Source: an uncultured Chitinophagaceae bacterium (GTDB lineage Bacteria; Bacteroidota; Bacteroidia; Chitinophagales; Chitinophagaceae). From it: 9,404 nucleotides of DNA. The translations under genes were made by a program, and so were the position numbers. The notes beneath the pieces are model-generated. The model made no database searches, was not told the DNA's origin, and saw only the letters and a program-made list of their open reading frames with translations. Below are positions 1-7,602 of the stretch, piece by piece. The DNA lies in the NCBI GenBank assembly GCA_934502905.1, contig CAKSVK010000140.1:1-9404 (forward strand). The letters run 5' to 3'. How positions within the stretch are numbered: position 1 is the stretch's first letter; every line of letters starts with the position of its first letter.

Positions 1-363
1 GGATTCATGCAAAAGTCTTTTGATGCCTGCACTTTCCGGTATATGCCAGAAATCTTTTCCAACAAAGTTGTGATCAAATTCTATCATGATTGCTTTTGCG
101 CTCAGCGATGATGCATGTTCATAATAACAATCATCGTTCCTGTATAAGTGAGGAAGATTGGGGCCGATGAGACAAATATCTCCGGACCTGAAGCTGGTGA
201 TGCCGGTACCAATATATTTTTTCCCGGTACTTTCAAGGATCAGCACGATCTCATGCTCGGGATGATAATGCCTGGAAATATGCAGGAATGGCTGGTTTAT
301 GATGCGGGTATTAAAGGAACAGCCCGCAGGATTGGTGATTTTATATAGATGGGGTGTTTTCAT
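1..363 (-). CDS. AraC-family transcriptional regulator, N-terminal sensing domain (partial, runs off left edge)
   Basis: The minus strand is open from an ATG at 363-361 to the window edge, giving exactly 121 codons with no stop; the 3' part lies outside the window. The protein begins MKTPHLYKITNPAG. It has the cupin-like ligand-binding pattern typical of AraC-family N-terminal domains: HYHPEHEIV at residues 32-40, a glycine-containing turn (TGKKYIGTG, 46-54), then FRSGDICLIGPNLPHLY at 58-74. The histidine-rich strand and the 'GD..LIGPNLPH' stretch are characteristic of Bacteroidota AraC-type regulators. The DNA-binding helix-turn-helix domain expected at the C-terminus is not in the window, so the family call rests on the sensor domain alone. 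The gene is divergent from the SusC-like gene, 159 bp away, the usual arrangement for a one-component regulator of a transport locus. That it controls those genes, and perhaps itself, is inference; the effector is unknown. Confidence 0.
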   Translation of the reverse strand, partial: MKTPHLYKITNPAGCSFNTRIINQPFLHISRHYHPEHEIVLILESTGKKYIGTGITSFRSGDICLIGPNLPHLYRNDDCYYEHASSLSAKAIMIEFDHNFVGKDFWHIPESAGIKRLLHES

Positions 364-378
364 CCTGAACTAAAAATA

Positions 379-417
379 ATCAGAAAATGTCAAAATATCA
401 TCAGTTTTTGCCGGAAT
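379..417 (+). promoter_or_regulatory. Candidate regulator half-sites, direct repeat with 21-bp period
   Basis: Two 18-bp copies starting at 379 and 400 share the pattern ATCAG-N4-TG-N-C-N2-AAT, with 11 of 18 positions identical. The 21-bp period is two helical turns, the spacing known for paired half-sites of AraC-type activators. The pair lies between the AraC-type gene (ATG at 363) and the candidate SusC promoter (447-454), with its downstream edge just above where a -33 element would sit. The region is A+T-rich, so a chance repeat is possible. Confidence 0.35.
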
Positions 418-446
418 AGTGCACAGATGCCGGGGGCAAAATCCAA

Positions 447-454
447 TAAATTTG
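447..454 (+). promoter_or_regulatory. Candidate promoter -7 element for the SusC/SusD-like operon
   Basis: TAAATTTG matches the Bacteroidota primary sigma factor -7 consensus TAnnTTTG exactly. A start site about 7 bp downstream would give a leader of about 60 nt before the ATG at 523. No TTTG lies at the expected -33 spacing, which would fit an activator-dependent promoter. An alternative is TTTG at 455-458 with TAATTTTT at 477-484 (spacer 18, one mismatch in the -7). Confidence 0.35.
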
Positions 455-522
455 TTTGAGCCCTTTTTGACAGGGGTAATTTTTTCGGAAACTTTATTTA
501 TTAACCAAAACGACTAGCCAGG

Positions 523-3500
523 ATGAAAAATGGATTGCTTGTCATCATTCTATTCTTATGCCTTTTTCAGGCAAATGCTCAAACGCGGGAAGTGAGGGGA
601 ACGGTCAGGGACGAAAAAGGAGCAATGCTTTCCGGAGTCAACGTTACATTAAAGGGAACAACGCGCGGTGTCATCACGGATGCCGGAGGCGTTTTTGTTG
701 TCAGTGTGACGGGAGATAACCCGGTACTTGTATTTAGTAATGTTGGTTTTCTTTCCCAGGAACAGGCTGTTTGGGGTAATACCATAGACGTGGTATTGAA
801 ACAAGATGCTACGGATCTGGGGGAAGTAATTGTTGTGGGGTATGGTACACAAAAGAAAAGCCAGTTGACGGGTGCTATCTCCAAAGTTTCTTCCAAAGAG
901 ATACAGGAAATGCCGATTACCAATCTGGGGCAGGCCCTGCAGGGAAGGGCTGCAGGAGTGGATGTGTCGCAGTCAGGTAGTAAGCCGGGTTCTACACCGA
1001 AGATACTGATCCGCGGCAGGCGTTCTTTCAGGGCTTCCAACGATCCCCTGTATGTGGTGGATGGTATTCCCCTGGCGGGCGGGTATGAAGATTTTAACCC
1101 CAATGATGTACAGTCAATGGAGGTGCTGAAAGACGCTACCGCTACCGCCATTTATGGTGCAAGAGGAGCAAACGGTGTGATCATTATTACTACCAAAAAA
1201 GGGGCGGTAAAGGGTAAAACGGTGGTAACCTACGATAACTATTTCGGTAAGTCGCAGGCGTTGGATAAGATTGAACTGTTTTCCGGCGCCGAGTTTGCGG
1301 AATTTGTAAGGGAATCGTACAGGGCAACCGGCATATACCGCAATGCCGATGGAGAGATAGTGCCTACCGGCCAGTCTGACCCCGTGGCAGACTCCAAGGT
1401 AGCAGTGCTGGGAAGCGATCCTAATGTGATGGAAGGTATTGCCCAGGGCAGAAGCACTAATTACCAGGACATGATCTTAAGAGATGGATTCATCCAGAAT
1501 CAGTCTATCGGCGTGCAGGGCGGAAATGACAGGACGCAGTTTTATGTTTCCGGAAATTATTTTCTGGATAAGGGTATAACAAGGGGTCTTGATTATGCCC
1601 GCTATTCGGTAAGGACCAATGTTGATCACGAGATCAATAAATATGTGAAGATCGGTTTGGCCAGCTACCTGATGCATTCCGACAGGAACGGAGAAAATCT
1701 TAATCCTTACAGCGCTACCCTCAACCAAAACCCGCTGGGTGCTCCTTATCTGCCGGATGGCTCTATCAACTTTATGCCTACCAACGATGCTTTGCTGACG
1801 AATCCCCTGGCGGAAATAGTTCCCGGTGCCCAGGTGGACAATACAAAACGTTACAGGATGTTTGGAAGCTTATATGCTTCCGTGAAGCTGGCGGAAGGAC
1901 TTACTTACAAGATCAACTTTGGACCCGACTTTACATTGTCCCGGTCGGGGCGGTTCATCGGCTCCATGACAAATGCAAGAAAAGGAGCCGATCCGCAGGC
2001 ATCCAATATGAACCGTTTCGGGTTTAACTGGACACTTGAAAATATCGTCAACTACAGCAAATCATTTAACGATAAGCATAACCTGAATGTGACCTTGCTG
2101 CACTCCATACAAAAGGACCGGTATGAAGAGTATGGTATCAACGTGCAGGGTATTCCGGATGAAAGTCAGCAGTTTTTCAACCTGGGAAATGCCGGTGCGG
2201 TTACCGGTGTCGCTTCCAACCTGATCGAGTGGACCATCAATTCCTATATGGGGCGTGTAAACTATGATTTTATGGATAAATACCTGCTTACTTTGACCCT
2301 GCGTCGTGACGGTTCCAGCCGTTTTGGAGAGAACAAAAAATACGGCAACTTCCCGGGGATAGCGGCAGGATGGAATATCAGCAATGAGCCTTTCCTGCAA
2401 GATGTATCCTGGCTGGACCAGCTGAAGATAAGAGCAGGATGGGGACAGGTAGGTAACCAGGCCGTGGCTCCCTATCAAACGCAGCCGCTGTTGTCCAGGA
2501 CGGTATATGCATGGGACAATACAGCGGCTTTCGGCTACCGCCCCAGCACGATCGGGAACCCCGATCTAAGATGGGAAAGCAGCGCTACTACTAATGTAGG
2601 GCTGGACTTCAGCCTGTTCAGGGGCAGGGTGCAGGGATCCCTGGAGTTATACCAGACCAATACCAAGGCCTTGTTGCTGGCAGACCAGCTCCCGGGCTCT
2701 ACCGGCTTCAGTTCCGTTACCCGCAACATCGGCGAAACCAGGAACAGGGGCATCGAGCTGAATTTTACAACCATCAATATCAATAACCAATCGGGCTTCA
2801 GGTGGTCTACAGACTTCCAGTTTACCAGGAACAGGGAGGCGATCGTGGAGCTGTACAATGGTAAGATAGACGATATTGGTAACCGTTGGTTCATCGGACA
2901 GCCACTGAACAGCTACTATGACTACAAAAAGGCGGGTATCTGGCAGCGTCACGAAGCTGAAGAGGCAAAAAAATTCTATCCGGGGGATAATAACAATGCA
3001 TTGGGCGCCGGCGTGGGGCAGGTAAAGGTGCAGGACACCAATAGCGACGGTATTATCAATGCAGATGACCGGGTGCTGATAGGATCGGATGTTCCCGACT
3101 TTTCTGCAGGGCTCACCAACCGGTTCAGCTACAAAAACTTTGATCTGTCTTTCTTCTTTTTCGGAAGATTCGGGAATACCATTGTCAGCGGCTTCCACAA
3201 GGACAATAATGCGCTGGCAGGAAGGTATCAGCAGATAAAAGTAGACTACTGGACACCCAATAACCCCGAGGCCGAGTTTCCCCGTCCGTTCAGCACACAG
3301 GAGTTCCCGCAGTACAATGGCACGTTGATCTATTTCGATGGCTCTTTCATCAAGCTGCGGAACGTAAATTTCGGCTACAGCTTCAGAGAGTCTTTTGCTG
3401 CCAGGCTGCGGATGGAATCATTGAGGATCTTTGCCAGCATCCAGCAGCCTTTTATCTGGGCCAAATTCAGGAGCCGGTACAATGGGGTGGATCCTGAAGC

Positions 3501-3600
3501 CGGTATTTCTTCGGATATCAACAATCCGGTGACGGCAGTAAACAATGGTGTAACGCCGGCCACACGGGTATTTACAATAGGTCTCAATGTAAAATTTTAG
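523..3600 (+). CDS. SusC/RagA-family TonB-linked outer membrane transporter
   Basis: This is an outer-membrane beta-barrel that, with its SusD-like partner, imports a bound nutrient (usually a glycan or peptide) using TonB energy. Residues 1-19 are a type I signal peptide (hydrophobic core, ANA before Q20). Residues about 23-93 form a carboxypeptidase-regulatory-like beta-sandwich (REVRGTVRDEKGAMLSGVNV onwards). DLGEVIVVGYGTQ at 98-110 is the TonB-box region. The plug follows, with ALQGRAAGVDVSQSG (138-152), DPLYVVDGIPL (174-184) and the family hallmark KDATATAIYGARGANGVI (203-220). The barrel fills the rest. DTNSDGIINADD (838-849) is the acidic, EF-hand-like loop common in the family, and the chain ends in phenylalanine (IGLNVKF), as outer-membrane barrels do. 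Length (1025) is normal. There is no N-terminal STN signalling domain, so sigma/anti-sigma signalling is unlikely. The start is fixed by the signal peptide; no clear Shine-Dalgarno precedes it. Substrate unknown. Confidence 0.97.
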   Translation: MKNGLLVIILFLCLFQANAQTREVRGTVRDEKGAMLSGVNVTLKGTTRGVITDAGGVFVVSVTGDNPVLVFSNVGFLSQEQAVWGNTIDVVLKQDATDLGEVIVVGYGTQKKSQLTGAISKVSSKEIQEMPITNLGQALQGRAAGVDVSQSGSKPGSTPKILIRGRRSFRASNDPLYVVDGIPLAGGYEDFNPNDVQSMEVLKDATATAIYGARGANGVIIITTKKGAVKGKTVVTYDNYFGKSQALDKIELFSGAEFAEFVRESYRATGIYRNADGEIVPTGQSDPVADSKVAVLGSDPNVMEGIAQGRSTNYQDMILRDGFIQNQSIGVQGGNDRTQFYVSGNYFLDKGITRGLDYARYSVRTNVDHEINKYVKIGLASYLMHSDRNGENLNPYSATLNQNPLGAPYLPDGSINFMPTNDALLTNPLAEIVPGAQVDNTKRYRMFGSLYASVKLAEGLTYKINFGPDFTLSRSGRFIGSMTNARKGADPQASNMNRFGFNWTLENIVNYSKSFNDKHNLNVTLLHSIQKDRYEEYGINVQGIPDESQQFFNLGNAGAVTGVASNLIEWTINSYMGRVNYDFMDKYLLTLTLRRDGSSRFGENKKYGNFPGIAAGWNISNEPFLQDVSWLDQLKIRAGWGQVGNQAVAPYQTQPLLSRTVYAWDNTAAFGYRPSTIGNPDLRWESSATTNVGLDFSLFRGRVQGSLELYQTNTKALLLADQLPGSTGFSSVTRNIGETRNRGIELNFTTININNQSGFRWSTDFQFTRNREAIVELYNGKIDDIGNRWFIGQPLNSYYDYKKAGIWQRHEAEEAKKFYPGDNNNALGAGVGQVKVQDTNSDGIINADDRVLIGSDVPDFSAGLTNRFSYKNFDLSFFFFGRFGNTIVSGFHKDNNALAGRYQQIKVDYWTPNNPEAEFPRPFSTQEFPQYNGTLIYFDGSFIKLRNVNFGYSFRESFAARLRMESLRIFASIQQPFIWAKFRSRYNGVDPEAGISSDINNPVTAVNNGVTPATRVFTIGLNVKF

Positions 3601-3619
3601 TTGATCAAAACAGAATAAA

Positions 3620-5290
3620 ATGAAATTCGAGATAAACAGGAAAACAGGTTGGTGCATATTAACTGCCCTTTTGCTTTCCGGACAGTCCTGTAAAGATTTG
3701 CTGAAAGAAGATGTTGTATCTAACATCGGCAATGACTATATCAACACCGTCAAAGGTTTTGAAGATGCCGTGAATGCGGCTTATTCCACATTGCGTTATT
3801 ACTATGGTACCCAGCAGGGGCTTACCATGACAGAGTACGGCACGGATATTTACGCTGCAGGGGCAGACGGCGGGTATAAAGGTTTTCATTTTTATGATAC
3901 ACAGCTGAACCCTGCTGTTGATTACCTGGCGAATACCTGGGATGAGCTGTACAGGGGAATTAATACCTGTAACGCGGTGATCGACCGGGCGCCGGAGTCC
4001 GCCGTTTCTGAAGAAACAAAAAAGCTGCGGGTGGCAGAGGTTAAATTCCTGCGGGCACACTATTATTTCATATTATTCCAGCAATGGGGGCCTATAGACC
4101 TGCGGCTGACCGAAAGTGTGCTGCCATCCAAAGAAACGTCAAGGGCTTCAGAGGCAGATATATACAATGCTATTATCAAGGATTACACAGAGGCGATTGC
4201 GGATCTTCCCAATACACAATCCCAGTACGGAAGGGCCACCAAAGCCGCGGCAGAAATGGGGTTGGCTAAAGTTTACCTGGCAAAAGCCTATTCCGGTTTA
4301 AAAGAAGACGAAGACTTTGTCAAAGCGGCACAGCTTTGCGAAAATGTAATTAATAATTACGGTTTTGGATTGTTGCCGGATTTTGCCTCCGTATTTGACG
4401 AAAACAACCAGAAGAATAATGAGATAGTATTTGCGGTCCAGTACACATCCGACCTGCTCACCAACCTCACCAATAATACCGGGAATGTGAATGGCGGAAA
4501 TAACCTGCATCTTTTTTTCGGTATGCAATACGATGTGCAGGCAGGTATGCAGCGGGATATATTGAACGGCCGCCCCTTCAAGCGTTTACGTCCGACCACG
4601 TATTGCCTGGATGTTGTTTTTGGTGAGCGTGTCAATGATTCGAGGTATAAAAAAACCTTTAAGGATACCTGGCTGTGTAACAAACCCGGTACCTATCCCA
4701 CTTCTTTTGACAATTCGAAAGCTACTGTCACTTTCGAGCTGGGAGATACCACCATTTTTATCCCGGGATATGAAATGCCCGTTGCACAAAGAGCGGCAAA
4801 GCCTTACCAGGTGTTGGTACCGAGCCGCTACGACGAAGCGCTGTTCCCTACGCTTACGAAATTTTTTGACACCAAGCGTCCTGACATGACCTACGAGTCT
4901 GGTAGCCGCGACTATTTTGTGTACAGGCTGGCAGATGCTTATTTGATGCTGGCGGAGGCTTACCTGGGAGACGACAGAATCGGGGATGCGACAGACGCTG
5001 TTAATATGGTGAGGGAAAGAGCCGGCTTTGAAGGCCGGAAAGAGGCGATGAAAATTACGCCCGCTCAAATGGGTTTTGAATTCTTAATGGAAGAAAGGGC
5101 CCGGGAGCTGGCAGGCGAGCAGATACGCTGGATGGACCTGAAGCGTTGGGGAAACCTGGTGGAACGTGTAAAGGCACATAATCCCCAGGCAGCGGCAAAC
5201 GTGAATACAATGCATCTTGTAAGGCCTATTCCCCAAACCCAGATAGACCGGTCAGAACCAGGTGCATTCCCGCAGAACCAGGGGTATTAG
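3620..5290 (+). CDS. SusD/RagB-family surface nutrient-binding lipoprotein
   Basis: The product is the extracellular lid and binding subunit of the SusC-like transporter, starting 19 bp after that gene's stop and so translated from the same message. The N-terminus has a charged stretch, a hydrophobic core and a lipobox-like GQSC with the acylated cysteine at 24. The next residues, KDLLKED, are charged, as in Bacteroidota surface-exposed lipoproteins. Residues 40-220 contain the helical TPR-like repeats of the family (for example FEDAVNAAYSTLRYYYG, WDELYRGINTCNAVIDRAP, EVKFLRAHYYFILFQQWGP). The C-terminal region carries the SusD signature FLMEERARELAGEQIRWMDL (488-507) followed by KRWGNL, and ends with VRPIPQTQIDRSEPGAFPQNQGY-like tail residues (534-556), the standard family ending. 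Length (556) is normal with no truncation. The ligand cannot be inferred because no catabolic enzyme is adjacent. Confidence 0.97.
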   Translation: MKFEINRKTGWCILTALLLSGQSCKDLLKEDVVSNIGNDYINTVKGFEDAVNAAYSTLRYYYGTQQGLTMTEYGTDIYAAGADGGYKGFHFYDTQLNPAVDYLANTWDELYRGINTCNAVIDRAPESAVSEETKKLRVAEVKFLRAHYYFILFQQWGPIDLRLTESVLPSKETSRASEADIYNAIIKDYTEAIADLPNTQSQYGRATKAAAEMGLAKVYLAKAYSGLKEDEDFVKAAQLCENVINNYGFGLLPDFASVFDENNQKNNEIVFAVQYTSDLLTNLTNNTGNVNGGNNLHLFFGMQYDVQAGMQRDILNGRPFKRLRPTTYCLDVVFGERVNDSRYKKTFKDTWLCNKPGTYPTSFDNSKATVTFELGDTTIFIPGYEMPVAQRAAKPYQVLVPSRYDEALFPTLTKFFDTKRPDMTYESGSRDYFVYRLADAYLMLAEAYLGDDRIGDATDAVNMVRERAGFEGRKEAMKITPAQMGFEFLMEERARELAGEQIRWMDLKRWGNLVERVKAHNPQAAANVNTMHLVRPIPQTQIDRSEPGAFPQNQGY

Positions 5291-5313
5291 CGCATCGCTA
5301 ATCCTGTCCTGAT

Positions 5314-5352
5314 AAAAAGAGGTTGTTCCCGGCTTACGGACAACCTTTTTTT
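5314..5352 (+). terminator. Intrinsic terminator of the SusC/SusD-like operon, possibly bidirectional
   Basis: The stem AGGTTGTTC (5320-5328) pairs with GGACAACCT (5338-5346; one T-G wobble). The loop is 9 nt (5329-5337) and a run of seven T follows (5346-5352), 30-60 bp after the SusD-like stop. On the minus strand the same hairpin is followed by CTCTTTTT, so it could also stop leftward transcription from dapA, though dapA ends about 220 bp away. Confidence 0.85.
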
Positions 5353-5575
5353 GTTTTCTCTACTACGGTATGCTGAATATTGTCCTGTGGATACACGCAG
5401 ATTTCGTATGCACGTAGTGCAGCAGGGAAAAGAAGGTCTTCGGAATTACAGAAGCGATTGGTAATACTTTGGATATTGCCTCAAAAATCTGCCTCATTTC
5501 CGGAAGCATCAGCGTAGGTCTGCGGGAGATATTTTATCTGATATGGCATGTGCCCTTATGTAACCTTCACGGTAC
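5353..5575. other. Intergenic stretch between convergent SusD-like gene and dapA; possible gene remnant
   Basis: No intact gene is visible. On the minus strand an ATG at 5549-5547 opens a 71-codon frame (MPYQIKYLPQTYADASGNEA onwards) broken by a TGA at codon 23. It resumes through FCNSEDLLFPAALRAYEICV and ends at a TAA at 5336-5334, inside the terminator. On the plus strand an ATG at 5370 opens a frame broken by TAG at 5415-5417 that then stays open past 5575 into dapA. I do not recognise either product. At this length one-stop frames on both strands can arise by chance, so no pseudogene is called. A short inverted repeat, TGCAC-GTA-GTGCA, lies at 5409-5421. Confidence 0.25.
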
Positions 5576-6466
5576 CTATGAAACCAATTGCGCTTTCAGG
5601 AACTGGTTGGTTCTGGCGTGAAGGGCTTCGCTCACCGGTAATACGGGCAGGCGCAGGATATTTTGTATCAACCCCATATTGCTGAGAAACGATTTTACGC
5701 CCGCGGGATTATTTTCCACGAACAGCATATCATATACTTCCAGCAAGCTGTTGTTTATTTCCCTGGCTTCGGCAAACCTGTTGTCAAGCGAATGGCGTAC
5801 CATGCCGGAATATTGTGCCGGCATGCAGTTGGCAATTACGCTTATCACGCCATCTCCTCCGCATGCTATCAATGGAAGTCCCAGCAGGTCATCGCCGCTT
5901 ACCACGAGAAATTCTTCGGGGCGGTGCTTCAGTATTTCCATGGCCTGTGCCATATCTCCTGAAGCTTCTTTTATCCCAATGATATTTTCATGCTCTGCAA
6001 GGCGCAGCGTAGTGGCAGCGGCCAGGTTGCGCCCCGTCCTTCCGGGTACATTATACAGCAATACGGGTTTGGGCGAAGCGTCTGCCAGCGCCTGGTAGTG
6101 CTGGTAAAGTCCTTCCTGTGAAGGCTTGCTGTAGTACGGGCTTACACTTAACACTGAAACAGCTTCTTTCAGCGGGAAGGCCTTTAATTCCCGTACGATC
6201 TCGGCAGTGTTATTTCCGCCGATGCCTACTATAACCGGAACCCTTCCGTTTATTTTTTCGTATGTAAACTCAGCTATTGCTTTCTTTTCCTCCTTGCTGA
6301 GCGTAGGGGTTTCCCCTGTAGTGCCAAGGGTTACTATATATTCTACGCCATTTTCTATAACAAAATTGATCACCTTTTCAAGAGCAGTATAATCAACACT
6401 GTAATCCTGTTGAAAAGGTGTAACGATGGCAACACCTGTTCCTCTGAGCTGAACTCGTAATGACAT
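5576..6466 (-). CDS. dapA: 4-hydroxy-tetrahydrodipicolinate synthase
   Basis: This cytoplasmic enzyme condenses pyruvate with L-aspartate semialdehyde, the first committed step of the lysine/diaminopimelate branch. It is a (beta/alpha)8-barrel class I aldolase of 296 residues, close to the E. coli enzyme (292). Visible active-site features are GTTGETPTLSKEE (48-60), holding the threonine of the proton relay; SPYYSKPSQEGLYQHY (109-124), with the interface tyrosine at 112; YNVPGRTG (138-145), with catalytic Tyr138 and the carboxylate-binding Arg143; and GIKEASGD (164-171), with Schiff-base Lys166. GDDLLGLPLIACGGDGVISV (191-210) is the conserved C-terminal barrel wall. The full tyrosine-threonine-arginine-lysine set favours DapA over related lyases such as N-acetylneuraminate lyase. 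The start has AGGA a few bases upstream, a weak ribosome site. It begins 44 bp after the accA stop on the same strand and is probably co-transcribed. No other lysine gene is in view. Confidence 0.95.
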   Translation of the reverse strand: MSLRVQLRGTGVAIVTPFQQDYSVDYTALEKVINFVIENGVEYIVTLGTTGETPTLSKEEKKAIAEFTYEKINGRVPVIVGIGGNNTAEIVRELKAFPLKEAVSVLSVSPYYSKPSQEGLYQHYQALADASPKPVLLYNVPGRTGRNLAAATTLRLAEHENIIGIKEASGDMAQAMEILKHRPEEFLVVSGDDLLGLPLIACGGDGVISVIANCMPAQYSGMVRHSLDNRFAEAREINNSLLEVYDMLFVENNPAGVKSFLSNMGLIQNILRLPVLPVSEALHARTNQFLKAQLVS

Positions 6467-6510
6467 TATTCCTGATGAATTTGGGGGTATAAAGTTAAAC
6501 TATAAAATTG

Positions 6511-7482
6511 TTATTCTGACCAAAAGCCCATTTTGCTGTACTTCTCAATACGCTGCCTGATCCGTTCGTCAGGATCTATGGTCTTAAGCTCTTTTAGCAA
6601 AGCAAGGATATGTTGCTTCAGGTATGCTGTAGCTTCTTCGTAATTCCAGTGTGCGCCCCCGCTGGGTTCCGGAACCACTTCGTCTACCAGCCCGAAAGAT
6701 TTCATATCTTTTGAGGTCAACTTCAATTGTTCGGCAGCTACTTCCTTCTTTTCCCAGCTGCGCCATAATATGGAGCTGCAGTTTTCCGGCGATATAACAG
6801 TGTACCACGTATTCTCCAGCATCAGCACTTTATCACCCACTCCTATTCCGAGTGCACCCCCACTGGCCCCTTCTCCAATAATGACACATATAACCGGGAC
6901 GCGTAAACGCATCATTTCGTAAATATTCCTGGCAATAGCTTCTCCCTGTCCGCGTTCCTCCGCTTCTGCTCCCGGGAAGGCGCCCGGGGTATCAATAAGG
7001 GTTATAACAGGCTTATTAAATTTTTCTGCGAGCTTCATTAACCGCAATGCCTTTCTGTATCCTTCGGGATTTGCCATGCCGAAGTTCCGCAGTTGCCGCA
7101 TTTTTGTGTTGATCCCCTTCTGGTGTCCAATAACCATGACGGTCTCTCCGTCCAGCAATCCAAAACCACCCACTATCGCCTTATCGTCTTTTACATTTCT
7201 GTCCCCGAATAACTCTATATAGTCGGTCAGCATCCGTTTTATGTATGCATTCGTATAAGGTCTGTCCGGATGCCGGCTAAGCTGCACCTGCTGCCAGGGA
7301 GTGAGGTGCTGGGTAATTTCTTTTCTTCTTTCTACAATTGACTCCTCGATCTGGCGAATGGCATCGGTATAATCTACTTTGGGATTTTTTTCAGCCATTT
7401 CCTTTAATTGAGCGGCCTGTTCAAAAAGCTCTTTGATAGGTTTCTCAAATTCAATAAACTGTCTATGTTTAAATTCAGGCAT
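6511..7482 (-). CDS. accA: Acetyl-CoA carboxylase carboxyltransferase subunit alpha
   Basis: With the beta subunit AccD, this cytoplasmic protein transfers the carboxyl group from biotin on AccB to acetyl-CoA, making malonyl-CoA for fatty acid synthesis. Length is 323 residues (E. coli 319). Residues about 10-65 form the charged helical N-terminus ([20 protein letters not shown]). [17 protein letters not shown] (61-77) is strongly family-specific. The crotonase-type core includes [19 protein letters not shown] (105-123), [20 protein letters not shown] (133-152), [20 protein letters not shown] (164-183) and the glycine-rich oxyanion-hole segment [12 protein letters not shown] (203-214). [16 protein letters not shown] follows at 231-246. 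There is no zinc finger, as expected, because that belongs to AccD, which is not in this window. The start (ATG 7482-7480) sits about 20 bp after a consensus-like -7 element. The gene is followed closely by dapA on the same strand. Confidence 0.97.
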   Translation of the reverse strand: MPEFKHRQFIEFEKPIKELFEQAAQLKEMAEKNPKVDYTDAIRQIEESIVERRKEITQHLTPWQQVQLSRHPDRPYTNAYIKRMLTDYIELFGDRNVKDDKAIVGGFGLLDGETVMVIGHQKGINTKMRQLRNFGMANPEGYRKALRLMKLAEKFNKPVITLIDTPGAFPGAEAEERGQGEAIARNIYEMMRLRVPVICVIIGEGASGGALGIGVGDKVLMLENTWYTVISPENCSSILWRSWEKKEVAAEQLKLTSKDMKSFGLVDEVVPEPSGGAHWNYEEATAYLKQHILALLKELKTIDPDERIRQRIEKYSKMGFWSE

Positions 7483-7503
7483 ACTTTTCGTTTAGGCGGA
7501 CGG

Positions 7504-7511
7504 CAAATTTA
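7504..7511 (-). promoter_or_regulatory. Candidate -7 promoter element for accA-dapA
   Basis: On the minus strand this reads TAAATTTG, an exact match to TAnnTTTG and identical to the candidate element before the SusC-like gene. It lies 21 bp upstream of the accA ATG, giving a short leader of about 15 nt. The nearest upstream TTTG (minus strand, 7541-7538) gives a 26-bp spacer, longer than the usual 19-21, so the -33 assignment is weak. Confidence 0.4.
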
Positions 7512-7525
7512 ACGCTTATTATGAA

Positions 7526-7557
7526 TATGCCACTTACCAAATTAGTGGCATAAGTGG
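7526..7557. promoter_or_regulatory. Inverted-repeat cluster upstream of accA, candidate operator
   Basis: TATGCCACT (7526-7534) and AGTGGCATA (7544-7552) form a perfect 9-bp inverted repeat with a 9-bp centre. A second, overlapping pair uses CCACTTA (7530-7536) and TAAGTGG (7551-7557). The core CCACT/AGTGG therefore occurs three times in 32 bp. The cluster lies just upstream of the candidate accA -7 element, and its centre contains the TTTG nearest to a -33 position, a placement suited to a repressor site. No T-run follows in the direction of the amidohydrolase transcript, so a terminator is less likely. Confidence 0.4.
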
Positions 7558-7602
7558 ACTGGAGCTTTCCGGGGTCTGGGTATTAAATATAAGGATTATG
7601 GT

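Noticed and set aside
148..348. 66-codon plus-strand frame
   Set aside because: It lies antisense inside the AraC-type regulator, whose minus-strand frame is open to the window edge and carries a recognisable family pattern.
2647..3198. 183-codon minus-strand frame within the SusC-like gene
   Set aside because: Shadow of a highly confident coding region. The translation shows no family motif and overlaps conserved barrel sequence.
5409..5421. TGCAC-GTA-GTGCA inverted repeat in the gap before dapA
   Set aside because: The arms are only 5 bp with no promoter or gene start nearby, so it is too short to assign a role.
7526..7552. Inverted repeat as an intrinsic terminator of the amidohydrolase gene
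   Set aside because: No T-run follows the hairpin on the minus strand; the sequence after it is TTCATAATAAG.
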